Shown piece after piece: positions 9,256 to 17,714 of a DNA stretch of 64,000 nt. The DNA comes from Streptomyces gardneri (GTDB lineage: Bacteria > Actinomycetota > Actinomycetes > Streptomycetales > Streptomycetaceae), in contig NZ_BJMN01000012.1 of assembly GCF_006539185.1 (NCBI RefSeq), positions 62,001-126,000 on the forward strand, read 5' to 3'. Each line of letters starts with the position of its first letter. Position 1 is the stretch's first letter. Below the pieces are notes generated by a model that did no database searches, was not told where the DNA came from, and saw nothing but the letters and a program-made list of their open reading frames with translations. The position numbers were made by a program, and so were the translations under genes.

Positions 9256-9609
9256 TCAGGTCCAGAGGGTGGCGATGAAGATGTTCGCCGTGGTCAGGGC
9301 GCCGACGGCGGCGAAGAGGCCCTTGTCGACCTTCTCCTCGTCCCGCTTGACGTAGACCAGGCCGAGGACGACGACGAGCACGGCCAGCTTGATGCCGATC
9401 TTGACGTTGTTCACGGTCTGGTCGTCGGCCTGGTTGAGGCCGACGAGCGCGACGCCCGTGATCAGCATGACCAGCGCGCCGTGCAGCATCGCGGGGGTGA
9501 AGCGGGCCGTACCGGCGCCCATCGCCTTCATCTGGGTGAGGAATCCGCCCAGGAGGGAGGCGATACCGATGATGTGCAGGGCGACGAAGACATTGATGAG
9601 GACGTCCAT
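9256..9609 (-). CDS. Small integral membrane protein, four predicted helices
   Basis: 117 residues, ATG at 9609. No good ribosome site is visible upstream, so the message may be leaderless; the frame extends upstream without a better signal. Hydrophobic segments near residues 4-24, 42-60, 70-88 and 95-115 indicate four helices with short charged loops (VKRDEEKVDK). The family is commonly annotated as integral membrane protein in Streptomyces and its function is unknown. Confidence 0.75.
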   Translation of the reverse strand: MDVLINVFVALHIIGIASLLGGFLTQMKAMGAGTARFTPAMLHGALVMLITGVALVGLNQADDQTVNNVKIGIKLAVLVVVLGLVYVKRDEEKVDKGLFAAVGALTTANIFIATLWT

Positions 9610-9955
9610 GCAGCGGAGCCTAACCGGGGCCTTAGCACCGTCCTTCGGCCGGGTCCACTCCCTCCGGCGCTTCGGTCGGTCGTCCGCCTCAATGTCCCCC
9701 GGCCCGTCACCCCGGACGAACGAGTTCGGTCCATGTCCGTCACCTGACGCCAATAGCGGTCAACTGACCGCCGGGGCGTGACCCCCAGGTTTAGCGTCTT
9801 CCAGCAGGTGGCCGGCTCCCACCACCGCCGGTCACCCGGCGGCTGCCGGTCATCCCCGCCAGGAAAACCCGGCGGCGGTCCGTCTCCCCTGTGCGGCCCG
9901 CCGTCGGCCCTGCGGGCACCGTCCCCCCGCAGGGAAGAGGATGTGACCCGCCCTC
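9610..9955. other. 346-bp divergent intergenic region
   Basis: Lies between the small membrane protein gene and the NlpC/P60 gene. I looked for the actinobacterial c-di-AMP (ydaO) riboswitch often found before such peptidase genes, and its conserved GACAGCTAACC-like block is absent. A short inverted element GGTCAACTGACC lies at about 9757-9768. No convincing promoter or small gene seen. Confidence 0.5.
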
Positions 9956-11089
9956 GTGGCAGCGCACCGAAAACCCAGGCAGTCCCCGCTCGGCGGTCCC
10001 GCGGTCCGCACCGCCGCCACCCTCGCTCTCGCCTCCGCGGCGACCGCGACGCTCTTCGAGGGATCCGGGCACGCGGACCCCGGGCTCACCACCGCCCAGG
10101 TCAAGGCGAAGGTCGACCGGCTCTACCACGAGGCCGAGGTCGCGACGGAGAAGTACAACGGGGCGAAGGAGCGGGCCGACGCCTCCCGGGCTGCGTTCGA
10201 CCGGCTGCGCGACGAGGCCGCCCGCAGGGCCGAGCGGCTCAACACCGCCCGGGACGGGCTCGGGTCCATGGCCACCGCGCAGTACCGCTCGGGCGGGCTC
10301 GACCCCGCCGTGCAGCTCGCCCTCACCTCCGACCCCGACGAGTACCTGGAGCGGGCCGCACTCGCGGAGAAGGCCGCGGACCGGCAGGCGGTGGCCGTCA
10401 CCGCCGTGCGGCGCGAGCTCGGCGCGCTCCGGCAGCTGCGCGGCGAGTCCGCGGGACGGCTGACCGCGCTGCGGGGGCACGAGGAGGAGTTGCGCCGGCA
10501 GAAGGCCGCCGTCCTCGACAAGCTGGCGGCGGCCAGGAAGCTGCTGGCCCGGCTGACCGCGGAGGAGCGCGCCCGGTACGACGCCGCGGTCGCGGCCCGG
10601 GACAGCGTCCGCGCCCCGGGAGGCGGCGGTGCGGGCACGACGGGCGGTACGGCCACGGCCGCCGATGCGATCACCGACCCGGCCGCGACGCGCGCCGACC
10701 GCTCCTCGGGCGGCGAGCGCGGCCCCGTGACCGCCCTGAACCCCCGGGCCGCCGAGGCCGTCTCCTTCGCCCGCGCACAGCTCGGCAAGCCGTACGTCTG
10801 GGGGGCGACGGGCCCGTCCGCGTACGACTGCTCGGGCCTCACCCAGGCCGCCTGGCGCGCGGCCGGCGTCTCCCTCCCCCGCACGACGTACACCCAGATC
10901 AACGCCGGGCAGCGCGTCTCCCGCTCCCAGCTCGCCCCCGGTGACCTGATCTTCTTCTACTCCGGGATCAGCCACGTCGGGCTGTACATCGGCGGCGGCC
11001 AGATGATCCACGCCCCCCGCCCCGGCGCCCCGGTGCGGGTCGCCCCGATCGACGAGATGCCCTTCGCCGGAGCGACCCGGGTGGGGTGA
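9956..11089 (+). CDS. Secreted NlpC/P60 peptidoglycan endopeptidase
   Basis: 377 residues from GTG 9956. The purine site GAAGAGGA is about 14 bases upstream, longer than ideal; another GTG at 9943 is out of frame. A secretion signal occupies about residues 1-40 (basic start, TAATLALASAATATLFEGSGHA). Residues 45-220 form a long coiled coil (VDRLYHEAEVATEKYN...), as in RipA-like hydrolases. After an Ala/Gly linker comes the NlpC/P60 domain (~250-377): catalytic Cys in AYDCSGLTQAAW, His in SHVGLYIGGG, third polar residue in MIHAPRPG. It should cleave D-Glu-diamino acid bonds in stem peptides, probably during growth or division. Confidence 0.9.
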   Translation: MAAHRKPRQSPLGGPAVRTAATLALASAATATLFEGSGHADPGLTTAQVKAKVDRLYHEAEVATEKYNGAKERADASRAAFDRLRDEAARRAERLNTARDGLGSMATAQYRSGGLDPAVQLALTSDPDEYLERAALAEKAADRQAVAVTAVRRELGALRQLRGESAGRLTALRGHEEELRRQKAAVLDKLAAARKLLARLTAEERARYDAAVAARDSVRAPGGGGAGTTGGTATAADAITDPAATRADRSSGGERGPVTALNPRAAEAVSFARAQLGKPYVWGATGPSAYDCSGLTQAAWRAAGVSLPRTTYTQINAGQRVSRSQLAPGDLIFFYSGISHVGLYIGGGQMIHAPRPGAPVRVAPIDEMPFAGATRVG

Positions 11090-11110
11090 CCGGGCCCGAT
11101 CGTGCGGGGC

Positions 11111-11833
11111 TCAGACCAGGCGGCGGGCGGTAGCCCAGCGGGTGAGCTCGTGGCGGTTGGAGAGCTGGAGCTTCCGCAGCACCGCCGAGACGTGCGACTC
11201 GACCGTCTTCACCGAGATGTAGAGCTGCTTGGCGATCTCCTTGTACGCGTATCCACGGGCGATCAGTCGCAGCACCTCCCGCTCCCGCTGGGTGAGCCGG
11301 TCCATGTCCTCGTCCACCGGCGGCGCGTCCGTCGAGGCGAAGGCGTCCAGGACGAACCCGGCGAGCCGGGGGGAGAAGACGGCGTCGCCCTCCTGGACAC
11401 GGAAGATCGAGTCGACCAGGTCGGTGCCGGTGATCGTCTTCGTGACGTAGCCGCGGGCACCGCCCCGGATCACCCCGATGACGTCCTCGGCCGCGTCCGA
11501 GACGGACAGCGCCAGGAAGCGGACCGGGTCCTCGGCGGCCCCCATGAGGCTCGCGCAGCGGCGCAGCACCTCGACGCCGCCACCGCCCGGCAGGTGCACG
11601 TCGAGGAGGACGACCTCGGGTCGGGTCGCGGTGATGACCGTGACCGCCTGGTCGACGTCGGCGGCCTCGCCGACCACCTCGACCCCGGTGATCTCGGTCC
11701 GGCCGATCTCCGCCTGCACTCCCGTACGGAACATGCGGTGGTCGTCGACGAGCACGACCCGCACCCGGCGTTCCGTGCCCGGTGCCGTCGCCCCCGCCTC
11801 GGTCCCGCCCGCTGCCCCGGTCTCGTCGCTCAT
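11111..11833 (-). CDS. NarL/LuxR-family response regulator
   Basis: 240 residues. The receiver domain (about 23-150) has acidic pocket DD in VVLVDDHR and phospho-acceptor Asp in VVLLDVHLPG; the switch Lys lies in YVTKTI. A C-terminal LuxR HTH (~175-235) reads LTQREREVLRLIARGYAYKEIAKQLYISVKTVESHV. The start ATG overlaps the sensor kinase stop by 4 bases (ATGA), so the two are translationally coupled and should form one system. Targets probably include the divergent PspC gene and its own operon (see 13130-13199). Confidence 0.92.
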   Translation of the reverse strand: MSDETGAAGGTEAGATAPGTERRVRVVLVDDHRMFRTGVQAEIGRTEITGVEVVGEAADVDQAVTVITATRPEVVLLDVHLPGGGGVEVLRRCASLMGAAEDPVRFLALSVSDAAEDVIGVIRGGARGYVTKTITGTDLVDSIFRVQEGDAVFSPRLAGFVLDAFASTDAPPVDEDMDRLTQREREVLRLIARGYAYKEIAKQLYISVKTVESHVSAVLRKLQLSNRHELTRWATARRLV

Positions 11834-13095
11834 CCGTCCGCCCTCTCCATCTCAAGCTCCACTTCGGTGCCCCCGCCCGGCACGGACCGCAGCCGGGCCG
11901 AACCGCCGTTGCGCTGCATACGACCGATGATCGATTCTCGTACGCCCATCCGGTCCTCCGGTACCGCGTCCAGGTCGAAGCCGGGACCGCGGTCCCGCAC
12001 CGAGACGAAGACCATGCGGCCCTCCACCTCGGCGAAAACCTGCACCGCCCCGCCCTCGCCACCGTACTTGGCGGCGTTCACCATCGCCTCGCGTGCGGCC
12101 TGCATCTGTGCGGTCAGTTTCTCGTCGAGCGGGCAGTCGCCGACGACGACGACCTCCAGCGGGACTCCGTGCTTGTCCTCGACCTCGGCCGCGGCCTTCT
12201 TCACCGCCTCCGCGAGGGTCGCGGGCTCCTCCTCGTCCCGGCCGGTGCCCTCGGGCTTGTAGAGCCAGTTCCGCAGCTCCCGCTCCTGCGCGCGGGCGAG
12301 ACGACGCACCTCCCCCGGTTCGTCGGCGTTGCGCTGGATCAGAGTGAGGGTGTGGAGCACCGAGTCGTGGACGTGTGCCGCGACCTCGGCGCGCTCCTGC
12401 GCGCGGATGCGCATGGTCCGCTCCTCCGTCAGGTCCTGCGACATCCGGACCAGCCAGGGGCCCGCGAGCAGCGCTATGCCGGTGAGGACCGCGACGGCGG
12501 CGGTGAGGGCCGTCCCCAGCTGGGCTATGGAGCCGCGGACCACCAGGAAGACCGCGAGGCCCGTGCCCACGAGGGCGACGCCGACGAGTCCGCGGACGAG
12601 CTGGAGGGTGCGTCTGCGCCGGCCGGACTCGGTCCAGCTGGCGCGGCGGGCGTTGTCCGCCTGGCGCCAGACCAGGACGACGCCGACCGCTATGAGGAGG
12701 AGCGGCCATATGTACCGCCCGGACTCGTTGTCGACGTTGACCTTCCCGATGAGGGCCACGGTGCCGATCACGAGCGCGATCAGGGCGAAGACCTGGCCCT
12801 TGTCGGGCTTGCGGAGCCGGCGACGACCGTCCGGGGTGATCTCGAAGACGGGGCGGGGAGCGGCCCGGCCGCCGACGCCGAGCGGGACGACTATCCAGAA
12901 GACCGCGTAGAGCAGGACGCCGAGGCCGTCCGTGAAGAACAGCGCCACGAACAGCGCGCGCACCCAGACGACCGGCAGTCCGAGGTGGCCGGCGAGGCCG
13001 CGCGCGACACCGCCGAGCCACCGCCCGTCGGCGCTCCGGTAGAGCCTGCGCACGGGTGGTTCGTCGGTCTCGGTGACACGAGCGGCTGCGGACAT
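11830..13095 (-). CDS. PspC-domain sensor histidine kinase
   Basis: 421 residues, ATG at 13095, with no clear ribosome site, so possibly leaderless. Residues ~17-75 are a PspC domain (LYRSADGRWLGGVARGLAGHLGL) with its hydrophobic segment; further helices follow near 105-125, 130-150, 170-190 and 195-215. The dimerisation/phosphotransfer region reads AEVAAHVHDSVLHTLTLIQRNAD, with the phospho-His in HVHDS as in HisKA_3 kinases. The HATPase region has N-box EAMVNAAKYGG and G1 box RDRGPGFD. PspC implies sensing of envelope or membrane stress. Pairs with the response regulator downstream. Confidence 0.9.
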   Translation of the reverse strand: MSAAARVTETDEPPVRRLYRSADGRWLGGVARGLAGHLGLPVVWVRALFVALFFTDGLGVLLYAVFWIVVPLGVGGRAAPRPVFEITPDGRRRLRKPDKGQVFALIALVIGTVALIGKVNVDNESGRYIWPLLLIAVGVVLVWRQADNARRASWTESGRRRRTLQLVRGLVGVALVGTGLAVFLVVRGSIAQLGTALTAAVAVLTGIALLAGPWLVRMSQDLTEERTMRIRAQERAEVAAHVHDSVLHTLTLIQRNADEPGEVRRLARAQERELRNWLYKPEGTGRDEEEPATLAEAVKKAAAEVEDKHGVPLEVVVVGDCPLDEKLTAQMQAAREAMVNAAKYGGEGGAVQVFAEVEGRMVFVSVRDRGPGFDLDAVPEDRMGVRESIIGRMQRNGGSARLRSVPGGGTEVELEMERADG

Positions 13096-13129
13096 GCACC
13101 GATCGTCACACGTCCGGCCCGCCCCGGAC

Positions 13130-13199
13130 ATCAGGGTCGGCCCTGAGATCGCCCCTGGTAACGCCTCAGGGGCGGCACCCCTCGGAATATCAGGGTCGG
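13130..13199. promoter_or_regulatory. Repeated ATCAGGGTCGG boxes, candidate response-regulator sites
   Basis: The 156-bp divergent region between the two PspC genes holds ATCAGGGTCGG at 13130-13140 and again at 13189-13199. The first copy lies within a 16-bp palindrome TCAGGGTCGGCCCTGA (13131-13146). A third, weaker CCTCAGGGGCGG lies between them. Position and duplication suit autoregulation by the adjacent LuxR-type regulator; this is inference. Confidence 0.45.
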
Positions 13200-13251
13200 G
13201 CCAGGGTCGATCCCGGTGCCGCGACGGGTCACGGGCAGTCACCATGGACGC

Positions 13252-14595
13252 ATGACGAGTTCGAAGCCTTCGACCCACGAGGCCCCGCCGCCGGCGGAGG
13301 CCGATGCCTCCCTGCCTCTGCAGCGCTCGCGGAGCGGCAAGGTCGTGGGCGGAGTCTGCGCGGGCCTCGGCCGGCACTTCGACCTCGACCCGGTGATCTT
13401 CCGGATCACGGTCGGCGTGCTGTCCGTGACGGGCGGGGTCGGCCTGATCTTCTACGGCTTCGCGTGGCTGCTCGTCCCGCTCGCGGGCGAGGACGAGCAC
13501 GAGGGGCGCAGGCTCCTGACGGGCCGGGTCACCGGGGCCACCCTGGCCGCCATATTCATGGCGCTGACCGGCTGTGGGATCTTCCTGACGACGCTGCGCA
13601 GCGGGTCGATGCTGGGCTTCACGATGCTGCTGTCGCTCGCGGTCTGCGGCGCGGCGGTCTGGTCGCGGCGCCGGGCGGTCGGCGGCGAGGCGGAGGGCCG
13701 GACGGAGACGGGCGCCGCGCATGTGGTCGTCGAGGCGCCGCCCGAGACCAAGGCGCCGCCCCGGATCGAGTACTACCACTCCTGGTGGAAGGACCCGATC
13801 GTGAAGGACGGCTCGACCGGCAGGGTGACCTTCGAATACCTCTGGGGACCGCACGGCATCGTCGACAAGGACGGCAAGGTCGACGGCGTGGTGCCGAAGC
13901 CCGGAAGCCAGTGGGGACCCGACCCCTCCCGCGCCGACCGGCCGACCCCCTCCGTCCGGCGGACTCCGCTCTCCATCGCCGGTCTCACCCATCTGCTCGC
14001 GATGCTCGCGGCCGTCCTCGGCACCGCCCTCACCTGGGAGACCGAGCCGCTGGGCACGAGCCTGCAGACGGGTCTGGTCGCCGCCCTCGCGGTGTTCGGC
14101 CTGGGCCTCGTCATCAGCTCCTTCCTCGGCCGCACGGGCTTCGGGACGATCGTCAACACCGTGATCACGGCCTGCCTGCTCGCCGGGGCGGTCGCCCTGC
14201 CCGACCGGATCACCACGGACTGGGTCCGTGAGACATGGAAGCCGGCCACCGTCGCCGCGGTGCAGCCGTCCTACGAGCTGGGCACCGGCGTGGGCCTGCT
14301 CGACCTGTCTGCGCTCCCGGTCCCCGCGGGCACGACCGTCACCACCCGGGCGGACGTGGGCGCCGGACAGCTCAAGGTCGTCGTCCCGAAGGACGTCGTG
14401 GTGAAGCTCCACGCCGAGGTGGGGCTCGGCGATCTGAAGCTTCCCGGGCAGCCCGCCGAGGACATCGACATCGCCCCGGACCGGGACGAGACCCACACGA
14501 TCGCCCCGCCGGCCGGGACCGCCCCGGCAGGCACGCTGGACCTCTCGCTCGAGGTCGGCATCGGACAGGTGGAGGTCACCCGTGCTGCTTCATGA
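13252..14595 (+). CDS. PspC-domain membrane protein with C-terminal adhesin-like domain
   Basis: 447 residues, ATG 13252. An N-terminal PspC domain (~23-80, LQRSRSGKVVGGVCAGLGRHFDL) is followed by hydrophobic helices near 62-78, 95-115 and 120-140. A cytoplasmic-looking linker follows, then three more helices (~240-325). The C-terminal ~100 residues are beta-rich (GTGVGLLDLSALPV...ADVGAGQLKVVVPKDVVVKLHAEVGLGDLKLPG), resembling LiaF/toastrack-type domains. That pairing with a PspC kinase and LuxR regulator recalls Lia-type envelope-stress modules. Divergent from the kinase, so probably its effector or sensor partner. Confidence 0.85.
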   Translation: MTSSKPSTHEAPPPAEADASLPLQRSRSGKVVGGVCAGLGRHFDLDPVIFRITVGVLSVTGGVGLIFYGFAWLLVPLAGEDEHEGRRLLTGRVTGATLAAIFMALTGCGIFLTTLRSGSMLGFTMLLSLAVCGAAVWSRRRAVGGEAEGRTETGAAHVVVEAPPETKAPPRIEYYHSWWKDPIVKDGSTGRVTFEYLWGPHGIVDKDGKVDGVVPKPGSQWGPDPSRADRPTPSVRRTPLSIAGLTHLLAMLAAVLGTALTWETEPLGTSLQTGLVAALAVFGLGLVISSFLGRTGFGTIVNTVITACLLAGAVALPDRITTDWVRETWKPATVAAVQPSYELGTGVGLLDLSALPVPAGTTVTTRADVGAGQLKVVVPKDVVVKLHAEVGLGDLKLPGQPAEDIDIAPDRDETHTIAPPAGTAPAGTLDLSLEVGIGQVEVTRAAS

Positions 14596-14845
14596 GTTCC
14601 GCCCCGGCCGGCTGCTCGTCGGCCTCACCGCCCTCACCCTGGTCGCGGTCTACGCGGGCGACCTCGCCGGGGCCTGGACGGCCCCGTGGTTCGGGGTGGT
14701 CCCGGTGCTCTGCGCCGGTCTGGGCACGGCCGGCTTCGCGGGCTGGATGAGCTATGAAATACGCCGCCGCCGGTCCGCGAGAAGCCTGTCCGCCGACAGC
14801 TCGGACGCCCCGGCGAGCAGCAGCGGGAGCCAGGCCATCAAGTAG
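14582..14845 (+). CDS. Small membrane protein coupled to the PspC gene
   Basis: 87 residues from GTG 14582, overlapping the PspC gene by 14 bases. Two hydrophobic segments (about 12-30 and 36-56) are followed by a basic stretch (YEIRRRRSARS) and a Ser/Ala tail. Codons keep the third-position GC bias, supporting real coding, at least up to ~14760. Its last 94 bases run opposite the end of the DoxX gene, so the tail or the stop could be an artefact. Function unknown. Confidence 0.6.
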   Translation: MLLHEFRPGRLLVGLTALTLVAVYAGDLAGAWTAPWFGVVPVLCAGLGTAGFAGWMSYEIRRRRSARSLSADSSDAPASSSGSQAIK

Positions 14846-15294
14846 GCGAGGTCGTTGCCCAGGTAGTACGGGTTCACCTGCCAGCTCACGGTCAGCCAGA
14901 GGCTCAGGGAGATCAGCGCGCCGCCGAGCGCCGCCACACGGGCGTAGAGGCCGATCAGGGTCCCGATCCCGACGGCGATCTCTCCGAACGCGATGGCGTA
15001 CCCGAAGCCGGCGGGGCTCTTGAGGGCGAGGTCGACGAGGCCGGGGATCGCCGAGCTGTCCCGCACGGCGCGCATCGTCTCGCCGATGGAACCGCTGCCG
15101 TCCGCGGCGAAGAAGGCGGAGTCGGTGAGCTTGTCGAGGCCGGCGTAGACGAACGTGATCCCGAGGAAGAGCCGTAGCGGGATGAGGGCGTAGCGGGAGC
15201 CGAGGGCCTTCCACCGGGTGAAGGTGACCTGCCATCGGGCGTAGGTGGCACGCCACCCCGTCGCTCCGTCCGTCCGGTTCGCTCGTCCCGTCAT
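14752..15294 (-). CDS. DoxX family membrane protein
   Basis: 180 residues. Four hydrophobic helices and the family patterns PLRLFLGITFVYAGLDKLTD and AFGEIAVGIGTLIGLYARVAALGGALISLSLWLTV identify DoxX. In actinobacteria DoxX proteins are linked to membrane redox balance and oxidant detoxification; the exact role here is not shown. The start ATG at 15294 gives ~40 cytoplasmic residues rich in Arg and Trp. Convergent with, and overlapping, the small membrane gene on the other strand. Confidence 0.88.
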   Translation of the reverse strand: MTGRANRTDGATGWRATYARWQVTFTRWKALGSRYALIPLRLFLGITFVYAGLDKLTDSAFFAADGSGSIGETMRAVRDSSAIPGLVDLALKSPAGFGYAIAFGEIAVGIGTLIGLYARVAALGGALISLSLWLTVSWQVNPYYLGNDLAYLMAWLPLLLAGASELSADRLLADRRRRIS

Positions 15295-15384
15295 CGCCGG
15301 TCACCTCTCCACGCCCCGTACGACTGTTCGCGGAACGATTCTCCCCGGACTCGTGCCGGAGGGATACGTGGAGGGAGCCGGACG

Positions 15385-16626
15385 CTAGTCGACGACGTCG
15401 ATCGTGACCCGATTGGTCTCGACGCCGGCCGCCGTCACGACCGAGACCTCCACCCGGCCCGGTTCGACGTCCGCGGGGAGGGGGACGGTGAGGGTCGCGT
15501 CCGTCGGGTTGGCGAAGCCGCCCGGGACAGGGACCAGGGGGACGTGGGCGTGGACGGGGCCGATGCGCACGACCAGCCGGGTCAGCGGTTCGGGGGCGGC
15601 GGCGCCCGGCGGGACGAAGCCGCAGCCGCGGATCTCGATGTCGTCACCCGTGCGGATCGGGGCGTCGAGGTCGCCCGCCTCCCGGGAGCGGACGACGGAG
15701 TGGATGGTGGGGCGGACGCCCTCGGTGCACTTCGCGGCGAGGTGCCAGGCCGCCGAGACGGCGAGGAGCAGCACGAGCGACCAGGGGACCTCGGGGAGCC
15801 GGCCGGGGTCACGGGCGAGGCCGACGGCCGTCAGGGCCAGGACGGCGCAGGAGACGAGGAGGTACTGGACGTCGACGAGGCCGGCCCGGCCGCTGTCGTC
15901 GCAGAGCAGGTCGGCGGCGCGCGGACGGTCGGCACGGACCTTCTGGAGGCGGCGGGAGGCGATCCGGACGGAGACGACGACGCGGGCGGTGAGAGTGACC
16001 GCCGACACGAGGGTGAAGACGGTGAGCAGGCCGGCGCTCCGGGACAGCGCGAAGGTCGACGGGCCCGGCGCGTGGACCGCCAGGAAGGGGAGGGTGAAGG
16101 CGAGGAGGAGGAGCCAGGCGGCGGCGACGGCGCGGGTGGTGGAGAGCCGGTTGTCCTCGCCGATCAGGGGGGCGAGGAGACCGCCGCGCGCCCGGTGCGT
16201 GTGGGCGGCGGCGCTGAGCAGGACGGCGAGGACGAGGGCGGTGCACAGGCCGGCCGTGCAGGCGGCGGTCCAGCCGCTCCCGATCGCGGTGAGGGCCTGG
16301 CCCAGGAGGAGGGCGAGGACGGCTCCCCAGACGGCGCCGATGCCCCCGCTGCGGACCCGGTCGAGCCAGGCCGCCCCGGCCTCGCGGCCGCGCACGGCCA
16401 CGGCGCGGGCGGACTGGGCCAGCTCGTCGGAGACCCACTGGCGGGCGGCGACCGGCGAGTGGGCGACGGCCGCGGGGACTCCGTGCCCGGCGGCCAGCTC
16501 GTCCCGCCGGGCGAGGAAGGCGGCGACCGCGCGCCGGTGGCCGGCCTTCCCGCAGTGGGCGCAGCCGGCGCAGGCCGTCGCGTGTTCGCCGTACTGTCTC
16601 GCCTCTTGAACCGCCACGGTGCTCAC
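15385..16626 (-). CDS. Multi-pass membrane protein with N-terminal Cys cluster and C-terminal beta domain
   Basis: 413 residues from GTG 16626 (weak ribosome site). Near the N-terminus ACAGCAHCGKAGH gives three Cys and a His in zinc-ribbon-like spacing. Hydrophobic helices fall at about 100-118, 122-140, 168-188, 198-215, 255-270 and 280-295. The last ~100 residues (IEIRGCGFVPPG...LTVPLPADVEPGRVEVSVVTAAGVETNRVTIDV) look like an IPT/TIG-like beta-sandwich. I do not recognise a named family. Flanked by DoxX and the aldolase with no sign of an operon. Confidence 0.7.
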   Translation of the reverse strand: MSTVAVQEARQYGEHATACAGCAHCGKAGHRRAVAAFLARRDELAAGHGVPAAVAHSPVAARQWVSDELAQSARAVAVRGREAGAAWLDRVRSGGIGAVWGAVLALLLGQALTAIGSGWTAACTAGLCTALVLAVLLSAAAHTHRARGGLLAPLIGEDNRLSTTRAVAAAWLLLLAFTLPFLAVHAPGPSTFALSRSAGLLTVFTLVSAVTLTARVVVSVRIASRRLQKVRADRPRAADLLCDDSGRAGLVDVQYLLVSCAVLALTAVGLARDPGRLPEVPWSLVLLLAVSAAWHLAAKCTEGVRPTIHSVVRSREAGDLDAPIRTGDDIEIRGCGFVPPGAAAPEPLTRLVVRIGPVHAHVPLVPVPGGFANPTDATLTVPLPADVEPGRVEVSVVTAAGVETNRVTIDVVD

Positions 16627-16814
16627 TTCCCGAGCTCACTTCACGACCCGTTCCGTTGCGTCCCGGTGCGCTCCGATGCGTGCCGAACGGTCAACCAGCC
16701 GTTGATTCCCCGGAATTGTGTCGTATCGGCGGCTCCCGGAGCTGCCGTGTGCGCCCCGCCGGAGAGTGATTGCCGCGCCATCTCATTGACGTACAGAAGG
16801 GTGAAGCGATGGTG

Positions 16815-17603
16815 TTACGACAGGAGTTCGGGCTCCGCTCGGCTGATCCTGCGCCAGAGCGGCTGGTAGTTGATCCAGCCGACGAGGTCGCTGCCCAGCT
16901 GTTCGCGGGTGGCGACCGCCTCCCGGTGGTCGATCGGCACGGGTTTCCCGGCCGCCCGCGCGGTCAGTTGGACCTGGGCGGAGCGTTCCATGGCGATGAA
17001 CCACCAGGCCGCCGCGTCGACGGAGGTGCCGACGGTGAGCAGCCCGTGGTTGCGCAGCACGATCGCCTTGAACGAGCCGAGGGCGAGGGCGATCCGGCGC
17101 CCTTCCTCGGCGTCGACGGTGACGCCGGTGTAGGCGTCGTAGAGGGCGTGGTCCTGGTAGAAGGCGCAGGCCTCCTGGGTGAGCGGGTCGAGGAGTTCGC
17201 CGAGCGCGGCGAGCGCCCTTCCGTGGAGGGAGTGGGTGTGGGCGACGGCGACGACGTCGGGCCGGGCCCGGTGGACCTGGGCGTGGACGGTGAAGGCCGC
17301 CTGGTTGACGTGCTGTCCGCCGCGGACGACCTGCCCGTCGCCGTTGACGAGGACGAGGTCGCTCGCGGTGAGGTCCTCGAAGGGCGCCCCGAAGGGGTTC
17401 ACCCAGTAGCAGTCGGGGAACTCCGGGTCGCGGGCGCTGATGTGGCCCGAGACGCCCTCCTCGTATCCGAGCCGTCCGAAGAGCCGGAGCGCGCCCGCGA
17501 GCCGCTGTCTGCGGTGGGTGCGTTCCTCCTCGGCCGTCGCGTGGACGGGCGGCATGGCGAAGTGGAGCCGGTCGACGGGGACGGGCACGGGTATCACGCT
17601 CAT
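16815..17603 (-). CDS. Class II aldolase/adducin domain protein
   Basis: 262 residues. Zinc-binding His residues appear in VAVAHTHSLHGRAL and VLRNHGLLTVG, with an acidic residue in HVNQAAFTVHAQVH; EGVSGHISARDPE is the phosphate-binding region. This is the fold of fuculose-phosphate and ribulose-phosphate aldolases/epimerases, but it is closer to the poorly characterised group annotated as class II aldolase/adducin family in Streptomyces. Substrate unknown. Monocistronic, separated from guaA by a hairpin. Confidence 0.85.
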   Translation of the reverse strand: MSVIPVPVPVDRLHFAMPPVHATAEEERTHRRQRLAGALRLFGRLGYEEGVSGHISARDPEFPDCYWVNPFGAPFEDLTASDLVLVNGDGQVVRGGQHVNQAAFTVHAQVHRARPDVVAVAHTHSLHGRALAALGELLDPLTQEACAFYQDHALYDAYTGVTVDAEEGRRIALALGSFKAIVLRNHGLLTVGTSVDAAAWWFIAMERSAQVQLTARAAGKPVPIDHREAVATREQLGSDLVGWINYQPLWRRISRAEPELLS

Positions 17604-17659
17604 GCGCCGGAAGGTAACGCCCGGCCGGGCAAGTCACCAGAGTTCGGACGTGAACACGA

Positions 17660-17697
17660 CGAAGCCGCCGCCCCGGAGCACCGGGACGACGGCTTCG
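17660..17697 (-). terminator. guaA terminator
   Basis: Outer stem CGAAGCCG/CGGCTTCG (17660-17667 with 17690-17697) enclosing an inner CCGG/CCGG pair, 18 bases past the guaA stop at 17715. Confidence 0.65.
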
Positions 17698-17714
17698 GAC
17701 ACCAGCGGGAGCGA

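Noticed and set aside
9610..9955. c-di-AMP (ydaO-type) riboswitch before the NlpC/P60 gene
   Set aside because: Expected from function, but the conserved core sequences are absent; the M23 upstream region (4744-4972) also lacks them.
11830..14496. 888-codon frame extending the sensor kinase upstream
   Set aside because: The extra 467 codons are antisense to the PspC gene and cross the divergent promoter region.
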